From contig NZ_CP127173.1 in NCBI RefSeq assembly GCF_030264295.1, positions 3,665,501-3,729,500 of the forward strand: a DNA stretch of 64,000 nt, written 5' to 3'. Below, one piece after another: positions 28,821 to 37,655 of the stretch. The position numbers and the translations under genes were made by a program. Numbering within the stretch: the first letter of the stretch is position 1; each line of letters begins with the position of its first letter. Under the pieces are notes generated by a model. It was not told the origin of the DNA. It ran no database searches and saw only the letters and a list, made by a program, of their open reading frames with translations. Source of the DNA: Amycolatopsis nalaikhensis. GTDB lineage: Bacteria > Actinomycetota > Actinomycetes > Mycobacteriales > Pseudonocardiaceae.

Positions 28821-29657
28821 TACGGATTCCCGGTGTTGCTCGGCTGGTCGGGGCCAACCGAAAAGCGACGGTACGTAACGAGAGCCGTGATCGGAAATTA
28901 TTCGGGGCGTGACCTACGTCACAGTAACAGCACGCAACCCCGGTCGATGCGGGTGTTTGCGCAGTTCAGAGGGCCGTTATCTGCCCGTTTCCTTGCCGAG
29001 ATAAAACACGGATCGTGAGGCTTGCATCACGTGTTTTGCGTAGCGAATGGACCATTCGCGTCGCCGGGAGAGCGATTGAAGCGCGCATCTTATGACGCCC
29101 GGCGGGACCGCGCCAGACTTGACAATCGTGCCTCATGTACCCCTTGAGTCACACCAGTCCCACCTGTTAGTGGGGTTTGGCACCACGGCCGGAGACGGCG
29201 TGACCACAGACCGCACTGCCGAAGCACCACGCACCGCGATCGACCAGGCGAAACGGGTCACCGGATGGCGTTGCGGACGGCTGGGTTCAGCCTCCCGCGA
29301 ACAGCCGGAATCGGTGAGACGCCACGCCGAGGCCGCGAAAAGGGGTCGGCGAGCGGTCGGCCGCCGTACTCGAACGGTCGCCGCATATAGGGGACGGCGA
29401 AGTCGCCTGCCTGGATGGGCGGCATGCGCGGCTGAGGCATGGGGGGCGAGTCGAGCGTGGTTGGAGACCCTCGCGCGCGGATTAGAGGGCTCGCGCGCGG
29501 GTTGAGCGACCGACACGCCGGTCCCGGAAGCGAGAGGCCGACACGCCGCACTAGCGGGCGAGAGGTCGCGACACGCCGATCAAGCGGCCAACCCGCCGCG
29601 ACACGCCGATCAGGCCGGGCAACCCGGCACCGACGGCCACAAAGACCAGAAGCGGGC
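28821..29657. other. Gene-free region with degenerate tandem repeats
   Basis: About 840 bases without a convincing gene. The left part is AT-richer for this genome and must hold the Rpf promoter. At the right end GACACGCCG recurs at 29512, 29540, 29570 and 29600 (period 28-30) inside longer imperfect units, and CGCGCGCGG recurs at period 20 around 29472-29500. Open frames across it have repeat-derived composition. Confidence 0.6.
29512..29609. repeat. Four-unit ~30-bp tandem repeat
   Basis: Units share GACACGCCG(A/G)TC; the last two are nearly identical (GCGACACGCCGATCA). Spacing is 28, 30, 30. Units are adjacent with no conserved spacer, so this is not a CRISPR array. Confidence 0.65.
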
Positions 29658-29918
29658 TCAGCCCCCGGCGAAGGGCGGCAGCACGTCCAGCTCAGCGCCG
29701 TCCGTCAAGGCCCGGCCCAGATCCCGCACGGCAACCCCGTCGAGCAGGTAGCTGACCGCATCGAGAATCCGCGGCAACCCGTCCGGATGCAGCCGCCGCA
29801 GCTCGGCGACCGCGTCGGCCACCGTCGCGCCCGCCGCCAGCTGGACCTTCTCCTCTTCCAGCCCCGCCGCGGCCCGCGCCGCCGCGAAGTAGCGGACCAC
29901 GATCGTCACGCTCGTCAT
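29658..29918 (-). CDS. moaD: MoaD/ThiS family sulfur carrier
   Basis: An 86-residue ubiquitin-like protein starting SVTIVVRYFAAARAAAG and ending PPFAGG. The C-terminal Gly-Gly is the site of thiocarboxylation. It should be the small subunit of molybdopterin synthase, partner of the MoaE domain at 26.4-26.8 kb. It follows moaA by one base. Confidence 0.93.
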   Translation of the reverse strand: MTSVTIVVRYFAAARAAAGLEEEKVQLAAGATVADAVAELRRLHPDGLPRILDAVSYLLDGVAVRDLGRALTDGAELDVLPPFAGG

Positions 29919-29919
29919 C

Positions 29920-30984
29920 TCAACCGCCGATCGCGCTCATCGGCCGGATCGGCTGCGCGAACCCGGCGTCGTTGATCTCGTGGCCGGCGAGCTTGCCCCA
30001 CATCGTGGCCCGCCACGCGTCCGCCACCTCCTCATCGCGCGCGCCCGCGCGCACGAGGGACCGCAGATCCGTCTCGTCGTTGCTGAACAGGCACGACCGC
30101 ACCGCGCCGTCCGCCGTCAGGCGCGTGCGCTCGCAGGCCGCGCAGAACGGCCTCGTCACCGACGCGATCACGCCCACGTCGCCGGGGCCGCCGTCGACCA
30201 GCCAGCGCTCCGCCGGCGCGCCACCTCGCGCCACCGGGAACGGCGTCAGCGTGAACTCCGCCTCCAGCATCGCCAGGATCTCCGCCGCGGTGATCATCTC
30301 GCCGCGGTTCCAGCCGTGCTGGGCGTCCAGCGGCATCTGCTCGATGAACCGCAGGTGGTAGCCCTCGGCGAGGCAGAACTTCAGCAGCGGCACGGCTTCG
30401 GCCTCGTTCACGCCGCGCATCAGCACGGCGTTGACCTTCACCGGCGCCATCCCGGCGTCCCGCGCCGCGGCCAGCCCGGCCAGCACGTGCGAGAGCCGGT
30501 CGCGGCGGGTGATCTTCTTGAACATCTCGGGGTCGACCGTGTCGAGCGAGACGTTGATCCGGTTCAGCCCGGCCGCCGCGAGCCCGGCCGCGCGCTTCGC
30601 GAGGCCGATCCCGTTGGTCGTCATGGAGACCTTGGGTCGCGGCTGAAGCGCCGTGATCCGCGCGACGAGGTCCTCGAGCCCCGGCCGCAGCAGGGGTTCG
30701 CCGCCGGTGAGCCGGATGTCGGTCACGCCGAGCATCTCGACGGCGATCCGTATCAAGCGGACCAGCTCGTCGTCGGTGAGCACCTGCTCGCCCGGCATCC
30801 AGTCGAGGCCCTCCGCGGGCATGCAGTAGGTGCAGCGCAGGTTGCACCGGTCCGTGAGGGAAACCCGCAGATCGGTGGCCACCCGGCCGAAGGTGTCGAT
30901 GAGGTGCGGGTTCTCGGGCCTGGGCACGCGAGATGACCCTCGTGTGCCGGGGACGCGAGGAAACCCGAGATCCACTGCCGTCAT
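29920..30984 (-). CDS. moaA: GTP 3',8-cyclase MoaA
   Basis: A 354-residue radical-SAM enzyme that starts molybdopterin synthesis from GTP. The N-terminal cluster cysteines are at 47, 51 and 54 (CNLRCTYC), GGEPLLRPG binds SAM, and the C-terminal CAACERTRLTADGAVRSC holds the second cluster. The chain ends in Gly-Gly, needed for activity in this family. The first ~30 residues are a variable extension. Transcribed with moaD. Confidence 0.97.
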   Translation of the reverse strand: MTAVDLGFPRVPGTRGSSRVPRPENPHLIDTFGRVATDLRVSLTDRCNLRCTYCMPAEGLDWMPGEQVLTDDELVRLIRIAVEMLGVTDIRLTGGEPLLRPGLEDLVARITALQPRPKVSMTTNGIGLAKRAAGLAAAGLNRINVSLDTVDPEMFKKITRRDRLSHVLAGLAAARDAGMAPVKVNAVLMRGVNEAEAVPLLKFCLAEGYHLRFIEQMPLDAQHGWNRGEMITAAEILAMLEAEFTLTPFPVARGGAPAERWLVDGGPGDVGVIASVTRPFCAACERTRLTADGAVRSCLFSNDETDLRSLVRAGARDEEVADAWRATMWGKLAGHEINDAGFAQPIRPMSAIGG

Positions 30985-31080
30985 TACGCACAGAGTAGCT
31001 CGCGAACGCGCGAACTCACTGTTCCGAGTAGGATACTTTGACGAGTAAGTGGTTCAGCAGCCGAACTAACGCGAGGACCT

Positions 31081-31560
31081 GTGACGGACAAGGGCTACCC
31101 GGTCACCGAAGAGGAGATGGTCCGCTTCGCGGAATTGGGTCGCGAAGGCAGCACGCTCACCGTCCTGCGGCACGCCAGGATCGCCGAGCGGATGGGCCTG
31201 TCCGGCACCGACCACAAGACGTTCGACCTGGTGGGCCAGGCCGACGGTCCGCTCACCGCCGGCCGGATCGCCGAGCTCACGGGCCTGTCCACCGGCGCGG
31301 TCACCGGCGTCATCGACCGGCTGGAGAAGGTCGGGCTGGTCCGCCGCGTCCGCGACCCCGAAGACCGGCGCAAGGTGCTCGTCGAGGTCGTCCCGGGTGC
31401 CGCAGACCGCTTCGCGCCGCTCTTCCAGTCGGCCTTCGACGACCTCCGCGAGATGCTCGCGCAGTTCTCGCCGGCCGAGCGGAAAGTCATCGAGCGTTAT
31501 CAGAATGTCATGCTCGAACAGCTGCGCGCGGAGATCATGGACAATTCGCGCCCCGCGTAG
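31081..31560 (+). CDS. MarR family transcriptional regulator
   Basis: A 159-residue MarR protein with HTH LTAGRIAELTGLSTGAVTGVIDRL and wing DPEDRRKVLVEVVP. It starts at GTG 31081 with GAGG five to eight bases upstream. It stands between moaA (divergent) and the Mop/modABC operon; control of either is possible but not shown by the sequence. Confidence 0.92.
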   Translation: MTDKGYPVTEEEMVRFAELGREGSTLTVLRHARIAERMGLSGTDHKTFDLVGQADGPLTAGRIAELTGLSTGAVTGVIDRLEKVGLVRRVRDPEDRRKVLVEVVPGAADRFAPLFQSAFDDLREMLAQFSPAERKVIERYQNVMLEQLRAEIMDNSRPA

Positions 31561-31593
31561 CTTTTCCTCAACTGCGGAGATAATGTCTCGGGC

Positions 31594-31998
31594 ATGCCGC
31601 AATTTCGGTTGTCCGAGGCCGCGCGCCTGCTCGGAGTCAGTGACGACACCGTCCGGAGGTGGGTGCGCGCGGGGCAGCTGACCGCCACCGACGACGCCGC
31701 CGGCCGCAAGGTCGTGGACGGCGCCCAGCTGGCCGGGTTCGCGCGGGCGCAGGCCGCCGGTCCCGACGACCCCTCGTCGGTCGGCCGCTCCGCGCGCAAT
31801 AGGTTCGTCGGGCTGGTCACCGAGGTCATCGCCGACAAGGTGATGGCTCAGGTGGAACTGCAGTGCGGGGCGCACCGCGTGGTGTCCCTGATGAGTACGG
31901 AAGCCGTCCGCGAGCTGGGCCTGCGCCCGGGGGTGCTCGCGGTGGCGGTGGTCAAAGCGACCACTGTCGTGGTGGAGACACCGGAAGGAAGTAGATGA
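31594..31998 (+). CDS. Molybdenum-binding regulator (HTH plus Mop/TOBE domain)
   Basis: A 134-residue protein: N-terminal excisionase/MerR-type helix-turn-helix (FRLSEAARLLGVSDDTVRRWVRAG) and a single C-terminal molbindin domain (NRFVGLVTEVIADKVMAQVEL...TTVVVE). Such proteins bind molybdate and regulate or buffer its uptake. The stop overlaps modA as ATGA, so it is part of the modABC operon and likely its molybdate sensor. Confidence 0.92.
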   Translation: MPQFRLSEAARLLGVSDDTVRRWVRAGQLTATDDAAGRKVVDGAQLAGFARAQAAGPDDPSSVGRSARNRFVGLVTEVIADKVMAQVELQCGAHRVVSLMSTEAVRELGLRPGVLAVAVVKATTVVVETPEGSR

Positions 31999-32864
31999 AG
32001 AAGCTCGCTTTTCAGGGGTTCGGGTGGCGAAGCCCCCGACCCGGGGCGAAGCCCCGGATGTCACAGCTCGCTCTCGTCGTCGCGGCCGTCGCCCTGTTCG
32101 CGGGTGCGTGCAGCAGCTCGGACGAGCCCAGCACGCAGCCCGGCGCGTCGGTCACCGCGCCCGCGCCCAAGGGGGCCGGGAACGCCGGCGGCGGCACGCT
32201 GACCGTGTTCGCCGCCGCCTCGCTCACCGAGTCGTTCACCGCGCTCGGCAAGGAGTTCGAGGCCCAGCACTCCGGCGTGACCGTGAAGTTCAGCTTCGCG
32301 GGCTCGTCGACGCTCGTGCAGCAGCTGACCAACGGCGCGAAGGCCGACGTCTTCGCCGCCGCGGACCAGGCCACCATGGACAAGGCGAACCAGGGCGGGG
32401 TGATCGACGGCCAGGCGACGGTGTTCGCGACGAACAAGCTGGCCATCGCCGTCGCGCCGGGCAACCCCAAGGGCATCAAGTCCTTCGCCGACCTCAACAA
32501 GGCCGGGCTGAACGTCGTGACCTGCGCGCCGCAGGTGCCGTGCGGCGCGGCGGCCAAGAAGGTCGAGCAGAGCGCCGGCGTCACGCTCAAGCCGAAGAGC
32601 GAGGAGCAGGACGTCAAGCAGGTGCTGAACAAGGTCGTGTCCGGTGACGCCGACGCGGGCCTGGTCTACGTCACCGACGCCACCGCCGCCGGGGACAAGG
32701 TGCAGAAGGTCGACTTCCCGGAGGCCCAGCAGGCGGTCAACAGCTACCCGATCGCCGCGGTCAAGGGCGGCCAGGCCGACCTGGCGCACCAGTTCGAGCA
32801 GTTCGTCCTGGGTACCGAGGGGCGCACCGAGCTGACGAAGGCCGGGTTCGGCTCTGCGCAGTAA
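31995..32864 (+). CDS. modA: Molybdate ABC transporter substrate-binding lipoprotein ModA
   Basis: A 289-residue binding protein: lipobox FAGAC, then LTVFAAASLTESF, SFAGSSTLVQQL and GAKADVFAAAD, all ModA signatures. It captures molybdate or tungstate outside the membrane. ATG 31995 has GGAAGGAAG upstream and overlaps the preceding stop. The n-region of the signal is unusually long because residues 6-21 are encoded by a palindromic repeat (32010-32057); an internal ATG at 32058 would give a normal signal peptide. Confidence 0.94.
   Translation: MKKLAFQGFGWRSPRPGAKPRMSQLALVVAAVALFAGACSSSDEPSTQPGASVTAPAPKGAGNAGGGTLTVFAAASLTESFTALGKEFEAQHSGVTVKFSFAGSSTLVQQLTNGAKADVFAAADQATMDKANQGGVIDGQATVFATNKLAIAVAPGNPKGIKSFADLNKAGLNVVTCAPQVPCGAAAKKVEQSAGVTLKPKSEEQDVKQVLNKVVSGDADAGLVYVTDATAAGDKVQKVDFPEAQQAVNSYPIAAVKGGQADLAHQFEQFVLGTEGRTELTKAGFGSAQ
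32041..32057. repeat. REP-like hairpin inside the modA signal sequence
   Basis: CCGGGGC-GAA-GCCCCGG is a perfect 7-bp hairpin with a three-base loop, preceded by a second imperfect GGTGGCGAAGCCCCC copy. Together they encode RSPRPGAKPR between MKK and the hydrophobic core. Confidence 0.7.
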
Positions 32865-32931
32865 GCGGTCGCCGGGTGGCCGGCCGGGACTCGCCCCGGC
32901 CGGCCACTCGCGCGTCCCGTGGATCCTCGCC

Positions 32932-33690
32932 GTGCCCGCCACGCTGGCGCTGGCGCTGGTGGTGCTGCCGGTCGTCGGGCTGGTGGTGCGGACCGACCTC
33001 ACCCGGCTGCCGGGCCTGATCGCGACGCCGTCGTCGTGGCACGCGCTGCGGCTGTCGCTGCTCACGGCCGGGCTGTCCACCGTGGCCTGCGTGCTGCTCG
33101 GGGTGCCGCTGGCCGTCGTGCTCGCGCGGGCCCGGTTCCGCGGGGTCCGGCTGCTGCGCTCGGTCGTGCTGCTGCCACTGGTGCTGCCGCCGGTCGTCGG
33201 CGGCCTCGCCCTGCTCTACCTGCTCGGCCGCAAGGGCTTCCTCGGCGTGCTGATCACGACGCTGACCGGGGAGAGCGTCCCGTTCACCACGACGGCGGTC
33301 GTCATCGCGCAGACGTTCGTCGCGATGCCGTTCCTCGTGGTCAGCCTGGAAGGCGCGCTGCGCAACGCCGGTGACCGCTACGAGCAGGTCGCCGCGACGC
33401 TCGGCGCGCGCCCGTGGACCGTGTTCCGCCGGGTCACCCTGCCGCTGCTGCTGCCCGCGCTCGGCTCCGGCGTCGTGCTCAGCTTCGCCCGCGCGCTCGG
33501 CGAGTTCGGCGCGACGATCACCTTCGCGGGCAGCCTCGAAGACGTCACGCGCACGCTGCCGCTCGAGGTCTACACGCAGGCCGAAGTGGACGTCGACAGC
33601 GCGGTGGCGCTCGCCCTGCTGCTGATCGTCGTCGCGATCGTCGTCATCGCCGTCGCGCGGCCGCGCTCGTGGGAAGGCGGCCTCCGGTGA
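32932..33690 (+). CDS. modB: Molybdate ABC transporter permease ModB
   Basis: A membrane permease of at least 252 residues with about five to six helices and the EAA loop YEQVAATLGARPWTVFRRVTLPLLLP. FARALGEFGATITFAG is typical of ModB/CysT. GTG 32932 is the first standard start in frame, but the frame continues upstream through SKRSPGGRPGLAPAGHSRVP to a possible CTG near 32851 that overlaps modA, and homologues carry such a positive N-terminus. The true start may be non-standard. Confidence 0.92.
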   Translation: MPATLALALVVLPVVGLVVRTDLTRLPGLIATPSSWHALRLSLLTAGLSTVACVLLGVPLAVVLARARFRGVRLLRSVVLLPLVLPPVVGGLALLYLLGRKGFLGVLITTLTGESVPFTTTAVVIAQTFVAMPFLVVSLEGALRNAGDRYEQVAATLGARPWTVFRRVTLPLLLPALGSGVVLSFARALGEFGATITFAGSLEDVTRTLPLEVYTQAEVDVDSAVALALLLIVVAIVVIAVARPRSWEGGLR

Positions 33691-34754
33691 GCCTCGCCGC
33701 CCGGATCAGCGCCGTGCGCGGCTCGTTCCACCTCGACGTCGACCTCGACGTGCCGGCCGGGCACGTGCTGGCGCTGCTCGGCCCGAACGGCTCCGGCAAG
33801 TCGACGGTCCTCGGCTGCCTCGCCGGGCTCCTCACGCCGGCGTCGGCGGAGATCACGGTGGCCGGGCGCGCCTTGGCGAGCGTGCCGCCGCACCGCCGCG
33901 GCATCGGGCTGCTGTCCCAGGACGCGCTGCTCTTCCCGCACTTGTCCGCGGCGGACAACGTCGCCTTCTCGCCGCGCTCGACCGGCGCCGGGCGCCGCGC
34001 CGCGCGGGAGCGCGCCTTCTACTGGCTGGCCGAGGTGGACGCCGTTTCGCTCGCCGACCGGCGGCCGGGGCAGCTGTCCGGCGGGCAGGCCCAGCGCGTC
34101 GCGATCGCCAGGGCGCTGGCCGCCGAGCCGGACCTGCTGCTGCTCGACGAGCCGTTCGCCGCGCTCGACGTCGACGCCGCGCCCGCGATCCGCGGCCTGC
34201 TGCGGCGGGTGCTCAAGACCGGCCCGACGACCGTGCTCGTCACGCACGACCCCCTCGACGCACTCGCGCTGGCGGACCACGTCGCGGTGATGAACGGCGG
34301 CCGCGTCGTCGAACGCGGCCCGACGCGCGAAGTGCTCTCCGCGCCGCGGACAGCGTTCACCGCGCGGATCGCCGGGCTCAACCTGGTCGCCGGCACGGCG
34401 GTGCCGGAAGGGCTGCGGACGGTGTCCGGCGAGGTGGTCAGCGGGATCCCGGCGGACGACGTCGTGCCGGGCGAACCCGCGGTGGCGGTGTTCCCGCCGA
34501 ACGCGGTGGCGGTCTACCCGCACGACGGCGACCACCGCGGCAGCCCGCGCAACACAGCCGACGGCGTCGTCGCGGCCCTGGAGCCGCACGGCCCGGTGAT
34601 CCGCGTCCGCGCCGAAGGCGAGGGCTGGGCGCACGGCCTCACGGCCGACCTCACGCCCGCCGCGGTGGCCGAGCTGGCCCTGGAGCCCGGCTCGGCGATA
34701 ACGCTCTCGGTGAAGGCGGCAACGGTGTCGATCCACCCGGCCGCGGCCACCTGA
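33687..34754 (+). CDS. modC: Molybdate ABC transporter ATP-binding protein ModC
   Basis: A 355-residue ATPase: Walker A GPNGSGKST, Q-loop LLSQDALLFPHL, signature LSGGQAQR, Walker B LLLLDEPFAA, switch THDP, and a C-terminal TOBE region (about 270-355) that binds molybdate. GTG 33687 overlaps the modB stop as GTGA. Last gene of the operon; its stop codon forms part of the terminator arm. Confidence 0.95.
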   Translation: MSLAARISAVRGSFHLDVDLDVPAGHVLALLGPNGSGKSTVLGCLAGLLTPASAEITVAGRALASVPPHRRGIGLLSQDALLFPHLSAADNVAFSPRSTGAGRRAARERAFYWLAEVDAVSLADRRPGQLSGGQAQRVAIARALAAEPDLLLLDEPFAALDVDAAPAIRGLLRRVLKTGPTTVLVTHDPLDALALADHVAVMNGGRVVERGPTREVLSAPRTAFTARIAGLNLVAGTAVPEGLRTVSGEVVSGIPADDVVPGEPAVAVFPPNAVAVYPHDGDHRGSPRNTADGVVAALEPHGPVIRVRAEGEGWAHGLTADLTPAAVAELALEPGSAITLSVKAATVSIHPAAAT

Positions 34755-34853
34755 CCCAAGCGCCCCAAGGCCACATTGGTTGCGTCAGACGCACCCAAGG
34801 CGGCCTTCGTTGCGTCTGACGCACCGAAGGCCACATTGGGGCGCTTGGGTCAG
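34751..34853. terminator. Long palindromic bidirectional terminator between modC and the multicopper oxidase
   Basis: Outer arms CTGACCCAAGCGCCCCA (34751-34767) and complement (34837-34853) pair perfectly and contain the stop codons of both convergent genes. Inside are AAGGCCACATTGG in direct repeat and TGCGTCAGACGCA / TGCGTCTGACGCA (34781-34793, 34811-34823) as inverted copies. Confidence 0.85.
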
Positions 34854-36631
34854 GCGTCGTGGTGGTGGCCGCCGCCCGGGTGGACGTGGAACTTCGCCAC
34901 CTCCGGCGGGTGCACCACGAACGGCCGCATCATGCCCTCGTCCTCGTGGTCGAGGATGTGGCAGTGGTACATGAACTCGCCGGTACCGCCGCCGAACTGC
35001 CCGGCCACGCTCACCCACTGGCCGGGGTTCACGATGATCGTGTCCTTCCAGCCCTCCTCGTACTTCTCCAGCGGGACGTCGGTGAAGCCGTCGATCGGCG
35101 CGGTCGTCCGCTCCGTCGGCTGGTCGAACGTCGTGGTGAAGCTCCGCCGGGACAGCGCCTGGAACTCGGTCAGGTGGATGTGGATCGGGTGCGCGGGCCC
35201 GCCGTTCGCGACGTGCAGGATGTTCCACACCGCCCACCGGTCGTGGTCGATGAAGATGCCGGTGGTGTCGTCGAAGATCCGGCCGATCATCCGGAACGTC
35301 TTCAGGCCGCCGTTCGGGTCCTGCAGCTGGATGACGCCCGGGCCGCCCGGGTCCGCGTCGACCTGCTCGAGGTCCCACATCTCGGGATGGCCGTCCTTGT
35401 TGAGCAGCAGGGCGATCCAGACGTGGTCGTGGTCCTCCGGCAGCGTCGTGCCGTGCTTCAGCCGGAGGTAGGACCGCGAGATCTGTTCCGGCAGCTGGAA
35501 CGGGTCGTGCTTCGCGCGGCCGTCGACGCGGAACTCCATCAGGTCAGGCTCGATTCCGCCCAGCCGCGGGTCGGCGTTGCGCAGCTTCAGCTTCTGGCCC
35601 TTGAAGCGGCTGAAGTCGACGAGCACGTCGAACCGCTCGGCCGGGGCGACGGTGAGTCCCGCCGTCGGCAGCTCGGTCGGCGCGGGCAGCAGGCCGCCGT
35701 CGGTGCCGATCAGGCGGACGGCGTCGTTCACCGGCACGTTGTTCTCGTCGACCAGGTTGAGCGTGTAGAACCGCGAGTTGGCCGCGTTGAGCAGCCGGAA
35801 GCGGTACCACCGGGCGTCGACGTCGAGGTGCGGCCAGATCACGCCGTTGACCAGGTTGAACGGGCCGGAGAACGGGATCATCGGGCCGTTCGGCACCACC
35901 GGGACCTTGAACAGCAGCTGCCCCGTGAGCGCGCCGGTCGCCGGGTCGGTGTCGAGGTTGCGGTCGGTGATGATCAGCGGGATCTCGCGGTCGCCGTGGG
36001 GCAGGTCGAGCTCGTCCTCTTCGTCGTCGCGGATCAGGTACATCCCGGCCAGGCCGGTGTGGACGTTGAAGCGCGTGATCGCCATCGCGTGGTCGTGGTA
36101 CCAGAGCGGCATGGCCGGCTGGCGGTTCTGGTACTCGGCCAGCTGCGACGTGCCCTTGAGGCCGGCGTTGTGCGCCCAGCCGTCGTTGCCCGCGTTGGTG
36201 CGGGCGCCGTGGAGGTGCACGACCGTCCACGACGGCAGGTCGGCGACGCCCTCGATGAGCGAGTAGCCCGGCCGGTCGAGCTCGCGACCGGGGCGGCTGG
36301 TCGGCGCGTCGGCGACCGGGCCCTGAACGGCCACGAGCGGGAACTCGCCGTCGATTTCGTTCGACCACGAAATCCGCAGCTGCTTACCGCTGCGCACTTC
36401 GATCGTCGGACCCGGGAAATGGCCCGCGTACGTCCACAACGTACTTTGGGGCAATTCCGAGTGCAGCTTCTGGCGCTTCGCGATCATCGGAATGGTGATC
36501 ATGTCCTGGCCCCACCACGAATGCGGCCGCAGCACCGGCGGAATCCGTAGTGGGTCGAGGAACTTGGTGAGACCCCAGTTCGGGCCGGTGATCGGCCCGG
36601 CGGCGACCGGGCGCTCGATGATTTCGGTCAT
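34850..36631 (-). CDS. Multicopper oxidase (CotA/phenoxazinone synthase type)
   Basis: A 593-residue three-cupredoxin oxidase. The copper ligands are visible as HLHGA, WYHDHAM, HPIHIH and HCHILDHEDEGMM. The large insertions and FPGPTIEV, RFRLLNAANSRF place it near CotA and phenoxazinone synthase. No signal peptide is present, so it may be cytoplasmic or leave by another route. The C-terminus is His-rich (GGGHHHD). Oxidises phenolics, bilirubin-like compounds or metal ions with oxygen; exact substrate unknown. Confidence 0.94.
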   Translation of the reverse strand: MTEIIERPVAAGPITGPNWGLTKFLDPLRIPPVLRPHSWWGQDMITIPMIAKRQKLHSELPQSTLWTYAGHFPGPTIEVRSGKQLRISWSNEIDGEFPLVAVQGPVADAPTSRPGRELDRPGYSLIEGVADLPSWTVVHLHGARTNAGNDGWAHNAGLKGTSQLAEYQNRQPAMPLWYHDHAMAITRFNVHTGLAGMYLIRDDEEDELDLPHGDREIPLIITDRNLDTDPATGALTGQLLFKVPVVPNGPMIPFSGPFNLVNGVIWPHLDVDARWYRFRLLNAANSRFYTLNLVDENNVPVNDAVRLIGTDGGLLPAPTELPTAGLTVAPAERFDVLVDFSRFKGQKLKLRNADPRLGGIEPDLMEFRVDGRAKHDPFQLPEQISRSYLRLKHGTTLPEDHDHVWIALLLNKDGHPEMWDLEQVDADPGGPGVIQLQDPNGGLKTFRMIGRIFDDTTGIFIDHDRWAVWNILHVANGGPAHPIHIHLTEFQALSRRSFTTTFDQPTERTTAPIDGFTDVPLEKYEEGWKDTIIVNPGQWVSVAGQFGGGTGEFMYHCHILDHEDEGMMRPFVVHPPEVAKFHVHPGGGHHHDA

Positions 36632-36823
36632 GCGTTATCCCCCTTCGCGTTCGGGGGCAGGACGAATTGCGCGACGGCGATTGTGCCGTGCGCGACGAAA
36701 AGTATTCCCCCGAACCCCCTCGGTGACCGGGAACGCGACTCCCCTCGCGATACCGGCAATTGACACTGTAGCCCTTTTACGCGGAGATCGCAGGGGGTCT
36801 CGCGCGCGTGATAGGTTCCGCCC

Positions 36824-37618
36824 ATGAACGAACGCCGGTGGACGTACCTCTCCGACATGGACGGCGTCCTGGTGAAGGAGGAGCACCTCGTCCCGGGGGC
36901 CGACGAGTTCCTCGCCGAGCTCAAGGCGAACGGCATCGACTTCCTGGTGCTGACGAACAACTCGATCTACACCCCGCGCGACCTGCGGGCCCGGCTGGAG
37001 CGCACCGGGCTCGACATCCCGGAGGAGTCGATCTGGACGTCGGCGCTGGCGACGGCGAAGTTCCTCTCGTCGCAGCGGCCGAACGGCTCGGCGTTCGTCA
37101 TCGGCGAAGCGGGCCTGACGACAGCGCTGCACGAGGTCGGCTACGTGCTGACCGAGCGCGACCCGGACTACGTCGTGCTCGGCGAGACTCGCACGTACAG
37201 CTTCAGCGCCATCACGCGCGCGATCCGGCTGATCGAGGGTGGCGCGAAGTTCATCGCCACCAACCCGGACGCGACCGGCCCGAGCATCGAGGGCTCGATG
37301 CCGGCCACCGGGTCCGTCGCGGCGCTGATCGAGAAGGCCACCGGGCGCTCGCCGTACTACGTCGGCAAGCCGAACCCGCTGATGATGCGCTCGGCGCTGC
37401 GCCGCCTCGGCGCGCACTCGGAGTCGACACTGATGATCGGCGACCGGATGGACACCGACGTGCACTCGGGCATCGAGGCCGGGCTGCAGACCATCCTCGT
37501 GCTCACCGGCATATCCACCCGGGAGTCGGCCGAACGCTATCCGTACCGGCCCACACTGGTGATCGACTCGATCGCTGACCTGATCGGGCGGACCCAGGAC
37601 CCGTTCGGCGAAGGCTGA
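36824..37618 (+). CDS. HAD-IIA family sugar-phosphatase (NagD-like)
   Basis: A 264-residue HAD phosphatase: DMDGVLVKEEHLVPGA holds the nucleophile Asp, LTNNS is motif II, GKPNPLMMR carries the Lys and IGDRMDTDV the metal-binding Asps. The NagD-type C2 cap lies between motifs II and III. It would dephosphorylate a small sugar or nucleotide phosphate. ATG 36824 is 37 bases before the next gene's region is reached downstream (37656). Confidence 0.93.
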   Translation: MNERRWTYLSDMDGVLVKEEHLVPGADEFLAELKANGIDFLVLTNNSIYTPRDLRARLERTGLDIPEESIWTSALATAKFLSSQRPNGSAFVIGEAGLTTALHEVGYVLTERDPDYVVLGETRTYSFSAITRAIRLIEGGAKFIATNPDATGPSIEGSMPATGSVAALIEKATGRSPYYVGKPNPLMMRSALRRLGAHSESTLMIGDRMDTDVHSGIEAGLQTILVLTGISTRESAERYPYRPTLVIDSIADLIGRTQDPFGEG

Positions 37619-37655
37619 CCACCGGCCGAGCGGGAGCAGGGCTTATCGTCACCGG

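Noticed and set aside
29512..29609. CRISPR-like array
   Set aside because: Units are tandem and degenerate without unique spacers, and no cas gene is present.
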